Program-made: the position numbers and the translations under genes | The notes under the pieces: generated by a model | The model's input: the letters and a program-made list of their open reading frames with translations, nothing else | Database searches by the model: none | Told to the model about the DNA's origin: nothing | Shown: piece by piece, positions 58,590 through 64,000 of the stretch | Layout of the letters: each line of letters starts with the position of its first letter | Position numbering within the stretch: position 1 is the first letter of the stretch | Assembly: GCA_963728855.1 (NCBI GenBank) | Contig: CAVSLN010000013.1 | Span: forward strand, 620,001 to 684,000 | Origin: AC-43 sp963728855 | GTDB lineage: Bacteria > Actinomycetota > Actinomycetes > Mycobacteriales > Micromonosporaceae | Reading direction: 5' to 3' | DNA: 64,000 nucleotides

Positions 58590-59840
58590 GTGATTGACCT
58601 GCGACTACTGCGCGAGGATCCGGACCGGGTACGGGCGAGCCAGCGGGCCCGCGGCGAGTCGGAGACCGCCGTCGACACGCTGCTCTCGGCCGACGAGTCC
58701 CGGCGCGCCGCGGTAGCCGCGTTCGAGGCGCTGCGGGCCGAACAGAACCAGCTCGGCAAGCAGATGCCGAAGGCCCGGGGTGACGAGCGGGCGGCGCTGC
58801 TGGCCCGTACCAAGGAATTGTCCGCACTGGTCAAGGCGGCGCAGGCGGAGGCCGACGCGGCCGAGGCCGGGCTGCGCGCCGCCCAGCTCGCGGTGCCCAA
58901 CATCGTCGAGGACGGCGCGCCGGCCGGCGGCGAGGACGACTACGTGGTGCTGCGCGAGGTCGGCGACCCGCCGGCCATCGACGCGCCGAGGGACCACCTG
59001 GAGCTGGGCGAGGCGCTGGGCGCGATCGACGTGGAGCGCGGGGCCAAGGTGTCCGGCAGCCGGTTCTACTACCTGACCGGGCCGGGGGCGCTGCTGCAGC
59101 TCGCGCTGCTGCAGCTCGGCCTGCAGCAGGCCGTCGAGCACGGGTTCCTTCCGGTCATCCCGCCGGTGCTGGTCAAACCCGAGTCCATGGAGGGTACGGG
59201 CTTCCTCGGCGCCCACTCGTCCGAGGTCTACCGGCTGGAGGCCGACGACCTGTACCTCGTCGGCACGTCCGAGGTACCACTGGCCGCGTACCACTCGGGG
59301 GAGATCCTCGACCTCGACGCGCCCCGCCGGTACGTGGGCTGGTCGTCCTGCTTCCGCCGGGAGGCCGGCAGCTACGGCAGGGACGTACGGGGCATCCTGC
59401 GGGTACACCAGTTCGACAAGCTGGAGATGTTCTCGTACTGCCGGCCCGAGGAGGCGCACGAGGAGCACGAGCGGCTGCTGGCGATGGAGGAGGAGATGCT
59501 GGCCAAGGTCGAGATCCCGTACCGGGTGATCGACGTGGCCGCCGGTGACCTCGGCACCAGCGCCGCCCGCAAGTACGACTGCGAGGCGTGGGTACCGTCC
59601 CAGCAGCGGTACCGGGAGGTCACCTCCACCTCGAACTGCACGACCTTCCAGGCGCGCCGGCTGAACATCCGGTACCGCGACGGGTCGGGCAAGCCGCAGC
59701 CGGTCGCCACGCTCAACGGCACCCTGGCCACCACCCGCTGGCTGGTCCCGATCCTGGAGAACCACCAGCAGCCGGACGGCTCGGTACGGGTACCGAAGGC
59801 TCTCCAGCCGTTCCTGGGCGGTCGCGACGTTTTGGCGTAA
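58590..59840 (+). CDS. serS: seryl-tRNA synthetase
   Basis: 416 residues, normal length. The N-terminal tRNA-binding coiled coil (about 1-105: RLLREDPDRVRASQRARGES, LGKQMPKARGDERAALLART) precedes the class II core: motif 1 at QAVEHGFLPVIPPVLVKPE, motif 2 FRREAGSYGRDVRGILRVHQ, and motif 3 LNGTLATTRWLVPILENHQ. It charges tRNA-Ser. TAGTCT lies eight bases before the GTG, so the message may be leaderless. No T-box is visible. Confidence 0.96.
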   Translation: MIDLRLLREDPDRVRASQRARGESETAVDTLLSADESRRAAVAAFEALRAEQNQLGKQMPKARGDERAALLARTKELSALVKAAQAEADAAEAGLRAAQLAVPNIVEDGAPAGGEDDYVVLREVGDPPAIDAPRDHLELGEALGAIDVERGAKVSGSRFYYLTGPGALLQLALLQLGLQQAVEHGFLPVIPPVLVKPESMEGTGFLGAHSSEVYRLEADDLYLVGTSEVPLAAYHSGEILDLDAPRRYVGWSSCFRREAGSYGRDVRGILRVHQFDKLEMFSYCRPEEAHEEHERLLAMEEEMLAKVEIPYRVIDVAAGDLGTSAARKYDCEAWVPSQQRYREVTSTSNCTTFQARRLNIRYRDGSGKPQPVATLNGTLATTRWLVPILENHQQPDGSVRVPKALQPFLGGRDVLA

Positions 59841-59904
59841 CGGCTGCTCAGGATTAGCTGCTGAGGAGTAGCCTTGCGGGTCCCCCCGCACACAGGAGGA
59901 CCGC

Positions 59905-60732
59905 ATGCCGAGCCGCCCCGGGCTGCCCAAGCTCATCGCCACCGACCTCGACGGCACGTTGGTGCGCTCGGACGACACCGTCAGCGCGTACTCGCACGAG
60001 GTGCTGCGCCGGGTGCGGGCGGCCGGGATCCCGATCGTCGGGGTCACCGGGCGGGGACCGCGGATCATCGAGCTGTGCCGGCACGACATCCCCGAGGCCG
60101 ACTACCTCGTCCTCGCCCAGGGCGCCCGGGTCGTCGACCTCACCGACCCGGCCGGCCCGGTGAACCTGCGCACGGTGACCGTACCCGGCGCGATGATCCT
60201 CGGTGTGATCGAGGCGCTGGAGGCGGTGGTCGGCCCGCTTTCGGTGATGGTCGAGGCGCGGGACGAGCCGGGCGCGCCGCTGTGGGGCGAGTCGCACCCG
60301 GCGTGGCGGTACCCGGACGCGCTCGAGCACCGGTCACGCGCGGACGCGCTGGCCGGGCCGGTACTCAAGGCGTTCGCGCACTCGCCCCGGTACGAGCCGG
60401 ACGAGCTGATGGCCATCGCCCGCGAGCTGACCCCGGCGGACGGGGTGACGGTGACCCAGGCCGGGCTCGGGTACATCGAGATCTGCCCGCCGGGGGTGAG
60501 CAAGGCGACCGGCCTCGCGGTCATCGCCGACCTGCTCGGCGTCGACCCGCGGGACGTGCTGGTGTTCGGGGACATGCCGAACGACCTGCCGATGTTCGGC
60601 TGGGCAGGGTGGAGCCGGGTCGCGGTGGCGGGCGCCCATCCGGAGGTACGCGCGCTGGCCGACGAGCTGACGCTGAGCAACGACGAGGACGGCGTAGCGG
60701 TATACCTCGACCGGCTACTGTCGGGTCGATGA
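59905..60732 (+). CDS. HAD-superfamily phosphatase (Cof type IIB) 1
   Basis: 275 residues. LIATDLDGTLVRSDD is motif I with the nucleophile Asp, GVTGR motif II, VSKATGLAVIADLLG the lysine, and VFGDMPNDLPMFGWAG the metal-binding motif. AGGAGG is five bases before the ATG. Cof-type enzymes hydrolyse sugar phosphates or cofactors; substrate unknown. It is coupled with a paralogue by an ATGA overlap, and follows serS by 64 bases. Confidence 0.92.
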   Translation: MPSRPGLPKLIATDLDGTLVRSDDTVSAYSHEVLRRVRAAGIPIVGVTGRGPRIIELCRHDIPEADYLVLAQGARVVDLTDPAGPVNLRTVTVPGAMILGVIEALEAVVGPLSVMVEARDEPGAPLWGESHPAWRYPDALEHRSRADALAGPVLKAFAHSPRYEPDELMAIARELTPADGVTVTQAGLGYIEICPPGVSKATGLAVIADLLGVDPRDVLVFGDMPNDLPMFGWAGWSRVAVAGAHPEVRALADELTLSNDEDGVAVYLDRLLSGR

Positions 60733-61538
60733 GCGTGCACCGCCTGCCTCGCCTGATCGCGACCGACCTCGACGGCACCCTCCTGGGACTCAACTACGCG
60801 ATCAGCGCCCGCACCGCCAAGGTACTGGCCCAGGCGTCCGCGGCGGGCACGGCGGTCGTGCTGGTCACCGGCCGCCCGGTGCGGTGGATGCGGATGGTGT
60901 ACGAGCAGCTCGACGCCGGGTACCCGACGATCTGCGCCAACGGCGCGGTGAGCTACGACCCGGTCACCGATACCGTGCACGAGTCCCGTCCGCTCTCCCC
61001 GGCCGTACTCGCGGAGGTATGTGCTCACCTCGTCGCGGCGGTACCGGGGGTCCGCTTCGCCGTGGAGATCGAGGGCGGCCGGCGGATGCTGCACGAGCCG
61101 GCGTACCCGGTGGCGTGGGAGTCGACGCAGACCGGTGCGCGCGAGGCGCCGCTGGCCGAAATGGTCAACCACCCCGCGGTGAAGCTGCTGGCCCGGTCGG
61201 CCGAGCGCGATGCGGATACCTTCACCGCGCTGGTGAATACCACCTTGGGGGGTCAGGTCGAGGCGACCCACTCCTCGTTCACCGGCCTGGTCGAGATCTC
61301 GGCCAGTGGCGTGGACAAGGGCACCGGCCTGGCCGCGCTGGCCGAGCGGCTCGGCATCCCGGCAGCGGATGTGCTGGCGTTCGGGGACATGCCCAACGAC
61401 GTACCGATGCTGAGCTGGGCCGGCCGGAGCGTGGCGGTCGCCAATGCGCACCCCGCCGCAGAGGCGGTGGCCGACGAGCACACACTGTCCAATGTGGACG
61501 ATGGGGTCGCGGTGTACCTGGAGCGCCTGCTGCCCTGA
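60729..61538 (+). CDS. HAD-superfamily phosphatase (Cof type IIB) 2
   Basis: 269 residues, a clear paralogue of the preceding enzyme: LIATDLDGTLLGLNYAIS, VVLVTGRPVRWMRMV, GVDKGTGLAALAERLG and AFGDMPNDVPMLSWAG. The ATG overlaps the upstream stop. Near the C-terminus LSNVDDGVAVYLERLL replaces LSNDEDGVAVYLDRLL of the first copy, and its DNA includes an exact GTCCA-N3-TGGAC palindrome with the rare codon AAT. Confidence 0.92.
   Translation: MSVHRLPRLIATDLDGTLLGLNYAISARTAKVLAQASAAGTAVVLVTGRPVRWMRMVYEQLDAGYPTICANGAVSYDPVTDTVHESRPLSPAVLAEVCAHLVAAVPGVRFAVEIEGGRRMLHEPAYPVAWESTQTGAREAPLAEMVNHPAVKLLARSAERDADTFTALVNTTLGGQVEATHSSFTGLVEISASGVDKGTGLAALAERLGIPAADVLAFGDMPNDVPMLSWAGRSVAVANAHPAAEAVADEHTLSNVDDGVAVYLERLLP
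61487..61499. other. GTCCAATGTGGAC palindrome inside the HAD gene
   Basis: It is identical over 19 bases to the site in the LytS-type kinase gene. Confidence 0.5.
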
Positions 61539-61609
61539 CCTGCTAAGGCGCGACCTGCTCGGGCGCGGTCACCAGCACTCGTCGCGCGGCGGATGGCGGG
61601 TCTCGGCTC

Positions 61610-61870
61610 TCACGCACGCATTCGGCTGCCGATTGGCCGCACCCGTGCCAGGCCGGGCCGCCGTTGGGGCAACGCGCCGTACCGCCGGAAGGTGAGCGAT
61701 GCGCGTTCCCTTGTGCCGCACGGTACCTCCTGGCCGCACCGGAAGCAGCGTCCATCACTGCCGCTCGGCAGGTGCTCGTCCAGCTCCGCCTGTGCCTGGT
61801 CGAGTGCGGCCAGTGCGGCACGGCTGAGATAGAGCTGACGCATGTCAGGTGTCCGGTGTGCTGCCATCAC
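61610..61870 (-). CDS. small zinc-ribbon-like protein
   Basis: 86 residues from GTG, whose GTGA overlaps the preceding stop. LYLSRAALAALDQAQAELDEHL forms a helix, then CFRCGQEVPC could bind a metal. The C-terminus is basic (RRPGLARVRPIGSRMRA). It is the third of three coupled tiny ORFs. No family was recognised. Confidence 0.5.
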   Translation of the reverse strand: MMAAHRTPDMRQLYLSRAALAALDQAQAELDEHLPSGSDGRCFRCGQEVPCGTRERASLTFRRYGALPQRRPGLARVRPIGSRMRA

Positions 61871-62055
61871 AAGCCGAGGTCTTCGCCGTCGTTGTCGCCC
61901 ACGCCGACGATCACCGCGAACAGGGCCTCCATGACCTCACCCTCGCGGCCCTCGGCACACGCCTGGTCAGTGACGGAGGCCATGACGCGCCGGAAAACCA
62001 CGTCTGTTTGCTCTTGGTCGTCCGGCTCAACCGGTTCGACGATCGGCTCGTTCAA
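61867..62055 (-). CDS. small acidic protein
   Basis: 62 residues from TTG, overlapping the preceding stop as TTGA. MNEPIVEPVEPDDQEQTDVV is strongly acidic; the rest predicts one helix with a hydrophobic face (GEVMEALFAVIVGVG). It is the middle gene of three overlapping small ORFs. Its composition suggests a protein-binding partner, but nothing is known. Confidence 0.45.
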   Translation of the reverse strand: MNEPIVEPVEPDDQEQTDVVFRRVMASVTDQACAEGREGEVMEALFAVIVGVGDNDGEDLGL

Positions 62056-62207
62056 TGATCGGACCCTCCACTATGGACGGTAGACCCACAAACTGGCCAG
62101 TCCGCCGCCCCTTGGCTGGAGCCTTCCAGCCCGGCCGGGCGGCGTTCCTCGATACACCGCCCGGCCGGGGTCGCATGGCACACGAACCGCTGCCCACGGT
62201 CCACCAC
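62052..62207 (-). CDS. small cysteine-containing protein
   Basis: About 51 residues from GTG (VVDRGQRFVCHATPAGRCIEE); the frame is open back to 62306, so the start is uncertain. GGTGGG lies six bases upstream. Cysteines in VCHATPAGRC and WPVCGS could bind a metal. It is the first of three small ORFs joined by four-base overlaps and is divergent from the XRE regulator. Confidence 0.4.
   Translation of the reverse strand: MVDRGQRFVCHATPAGRCIEERRPAGLEGSSQGAADWPVCGSTVHSGGSDH
62066..62078. other. near-match to the GTCCA-N3-TGGAC palindrome
   Basis: CTCCACTATGGAC, one mismatch, at the junction of the first two small ORFs. Confidence 0.3.
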
Positions 62208-62326
62208 GGTTTGCCCACCAGGGATGGCCGCTGTCGCGTTCCTGTGCCGTGAATTAGCCTGCCTGGCGGACAATGCTGCGAGTACGGCCAAACACTGCCC
62301 TTTCACTGCATGTGCGCTGCTCCGAC

Positions 62327-62337
62327 TAGGCTAGGCT
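62327..62337 (+). promoter_or_regulatory. tandem TAGGC -10 region of the XRE gene
   Basis: TAGGCTAGGCT holds two overlapping TAGGCT hexamers 34-44 bases before the GTG. The region lies between divergent genes and is a likely target for the XRE regulator itself. Confidence 0.4.
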
Positions 62338-62370
62338 GGACGCGGTTGTCGGCCAAGCCAGGGACATAAC

Positions 62371-63780
62371 GTGAACCCGGTGCGGAAGTGGTCAGGGCGT
62401 GAGACACGCGCGCTGCGCGAAGCGTTGCGTCTCAGTCTTGTGGCCTTTGCCGAACGTTTGGGTGTTGGCGAACGCACCGCGTCGAAATGGGAGGCTGGCG
62501 GCAGCACTGTTCACCCCCGGCCCGAAATGCAAGCCGCGCTTGATACCTTGCTACGCCGCGCAGACGACGAGGCACAGATGCGCTTCCACCTGCTGACCGA
62601 GTCCGCCACGGAAGTGTTCACATCGAAGTCCACGATGTCAACGACACCCATACCTCGTTGGACTGAAATCGAGAACAGTCGTCCGGGTGGTCGCGCTAGC
62701 CTGGATCTGTCCGGACAGGAGGGCTGCGAGCAGCGAGAGGACTCGGCCACGAACCGCCGCGACGCTACCAAATTGGTCGGCACATTATTGGGTGTGGCGT
62801 CACCGCCAGCGGTCGACGTGCTGACGCGGCTGGCCGATGGACGACCCCGGCGGTCGTTCAACGCCAAGGAACTCGCTAGCCACGTCGAGCTGGCCGATGC
62901 GTTGGGTGGGATGTATCGCAGCGCCGATCCTCGACTCATGCTGCCGATGGCCCGCGCCTACGCCGACAGCTTGCTGGAGGTTCTGGACGACCTCTCGCCG
63001 GGCTCGGTCGTCATCGCCCCTATCGTGGTTGGCGTTCATGCCCAGGTCGGGCTGTGGGCCTGTCACGCCGACCGGCCATCGCTGGCGTACCGCTACTTGG
63101 CCTTGGCCTGCGAGGTCGCCGCCGGCACCGACGACCCGGCCGTGCAGGCACGTGCCATGGGTGCCTTGAGCTATCTGCACTCCTCGGCTCCACGCGGCGG
63201 CCACGGCGGCAACCCTCGTCGGGCGCTCGCGCTGCTCGATGCCGCCCTGGTGAGGGCGGCCACGGCGGATCCGTTCACCCGAGGTTGGCTGGCGACCTGG
63301 CGGGCCGACCAGCACGCGACCATGGGCCATCTCGCCCAGGCCCGAGCTGACGTCGACCTCGCGGCCGACGCGCTCGACCGGGGCGACGACGGCCAGCTCA
63401 TCGGGTTCTTCTCCCGCCGCAACTATGGCTATGGCATGCGCGGCCACCTCGATAGCGTCCGCGCCACTACCCTCGCTCTGGCTGGCGAGAGCGATGACGC
63501 TGAGCGCGCCTTCGTGCACGTGCAGTCGTCGGCCGCCAACATGCGCCGGCGTATCGCCACGTACGGCCACCAGGCGCTTGCCCACGTCGGCAAGGCCGAA
63601 CCCGAGGCAGCCTGTGCTGCCCTGACCCGCTCGGTTGACCTCGCCGTCCGTGAGCATTACGCCATGGGCCTGCGCCGCGCCCACGGCGTACGCGCCCGCT
63701 TCAACCGCGCGTGGTCACCCCTGCCGTGTGTGCGCCAGCTCGATGCACACCTTGCGACGGCGCCCACCGCTGCCGACTGA
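62371..63780 (+). CDS. XRE-family regulator with C-terminal TPR-like domain
   Basis: 469 residues from GTG with AGGGA six bases upstream. The helix-turn-helix (residues 10-62) includes LREALRLSLVAFAERLGVGERTASKWEAGG. The rest (about 130-465) is built of helical pairs of TPR type (HAQVGLWACHADRPSLAYRY, ARALALLDAALVRAATAD, HLAQARADVDLAADALDRGD), usual in actinobacterial peptide- or stress-responsive regulators. The gene is somewhat AT-richer and has fewer GTAC tetramers than the core genes. The aldo/keto reductase starts seven bases after its stop, so the two are likely co-transcribed. Confidence 0.87.
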   Translation: MNPVRKWSGRETRALREALRLSLVAFAERLGVGERTASKWEAGGSTVHPRPEMQAALDTLLRRADDEAQMRFHLLTESATEVFTSKSTMSTTPIPRWTEIENSRPGGRASLDLSGQEGCEQREDSATNRRDATKLVGTLLGVASPPAVDVLTRLADGRPRRSFNAKELASHVELADALGGMYRSADPRLMLPMARAYADSLLEVLDDLSPGSVVIAPIVVGVHAQVGLWACHADRPSLAYRYLALACEVAAGTDDPAVQARAMGALSYLHSSAPRGGHGGNPRRALALLDAALVRAATADPFTRGWLATWRADQHATMGHLAQARADVDLAADALDRGDDGQLIGFFSRRNYGYGMRGHLDSVRATTLALAGESDDAERAFVHVQSSAANMRRRIATYGHQALAHVGKAEPEAACAALTRSVDLAVREHYAMGLRRAHGVRARFNRAWSPLPCVRQLDAHLATAPTAAD

Positions 63781-63787
63781 GCCCATT

Positions 63788-64000
63788 GTGCGGTACACCC
63801 GACTCGGCAGCTCTGGCCTTGCGATCTCCCGCATCGGGCTCGGCATGATGAGCTACGGCGACCCGGACTGGCGCGGCTGGGTATTGGACGAAGCCACCGC
63901 TGAACCGATCGTGCGGCGCGCCGCCGAGGCCGGCATCACCTTCTTCGACACTGGCAACCACTATTCCCACGGCGCCAGCGAACAGATCACCGGCCGGCTG
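63788..64000 (+). CDS. aldo/keto reductase, 3' end outside window
   Basis: 71 codons from GTG to the edge: VRYTRLGSSGLAISRIGLG, MMSYGDPDWRGWVLDEATAE, AAEAGITFFDTGNHYSHGAS. The FDT aspartate and the catalytic tyrosine in HYSHGASE are in place, as in the AKR family of NADPH oxidoreductases. The substrate is unknown. Confidence 0.88.
   Translation, partial: MRYTRLGSSGLAISRIGLGMMSYGDPDWRGWVLDEATAEPIVRRAAEAGITFFDTGNHYSHGASEQITGRL

Noticed and set aside
61543..61821. An overlapping 92-residue minus-strand frame beside the small ORF trio
   Set aside because: It is in a different frame from the ORFs with four-base overlaps and has no start context.

Overview
The window is high-GC DNA, mostly above 70 percent G+C, densely packed with genes. 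It reads as the chromosome of a filamentous actinomycete, most likely Micromonosporaceae. Supporting signs are frequent GTG/TTG starts, 4-8 bp gene overlaps, many leaderless promoters with TANNNT 6-8 bases before the start codon, several tandem two-component pairs, three LytR-CpsA-Psr proteins in a row and a DUF5926 protein. Genus is not resolved. No tRNA, rRNA, CRISPR array, prophage or insertion sequence was recognised.

Layout. 0-2 kb: an FdhF/YdeP-type molybdopterin oxidoreductase running off the left edge, divergent from a YbjN-like chaperone protein. 3.2-6.3 kb: a restriction-modification island of lower G+C (Eco29kI-family GIY-YIG nuclease, C5 cytosine methyltransferase, Vsr). 6.3-14.5 kb: beta-propeller lipoprotein with Lrp regulator, DDAH-like hydrolase, YoeB/YefM toxin-antitoxin, an OmpR-type two-component system with a lipoprotein, and a thiolase. 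14.6-22.7 kb: small membrane proteins, rhomboid protease, cyclophilin, CorA, PLP aminotransferase, CBS protein. 22.9-28.1 kb: surface polysaccharide genes (flippase, broken glycosyltransferase, sugar phosphotransferase) with an Fpg/Nei glycosylase between them. 28.1-35.1 kb: FMN hydroxyacid dehydrogenase, LytS/LytTR pair, Uma2 nuclease, orphan permease, second OmpR-type pair. 35.1-39.5 kb: a run of broken genes (DUF4173 with an amber codon, a small membrane gene, a heavily frameshifted sodium:solute symporter, an ABC ATPase with one frameshift). 39.5-45.2 kb: ABC permease, flavin-reductase-like protein, intact DUF485/ActP pair, nucleotide-sugar epimerase. 45.3-49.4 kb: three LCP ligases. 49.5-61.5 kb: mixed housekeeping (rhodanese, glycerophosphodiesterase, sensor kinase with anti-sigma-like ATPase, prephenate dehydratase, minimal metallopeptidase, OsmC, SerS, two HAD phosphatases). 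61.6-64 kb: three tiny overlapping ORFs divergent from an XRE regulator, then an aldo/keto reductase cut by the right edge.

How parts fit together. The flippase, glycosyltransferase, sugar phosphotransferase, UXS-like epimerase and LCP proteins form a scattered surface-glycan theme: precursor synthesis, export and attachment to the wall. LytS/LytTR and the symporter pairs suggest sensing and uptake of small carboxylates. The restriction enzyme, methyltransferase and Vsr form one defence and repair module.

The most unusual signals are not genes. A 37-bp two-hairpin repeat occurs as arrays or single copies at four loci; at three its last two bases are the first two of a -10 hexamer. The palindrome GTCCA-N3-TGGAC recurs far above chance. 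A hairpin with a compensatory base change is read through by two unrelated proteins. A 74-bp repeat fills the space from stop codon to start codon. The tetranucleotide GTAC is strongly enriched in native genes but less so in the acquired ones.
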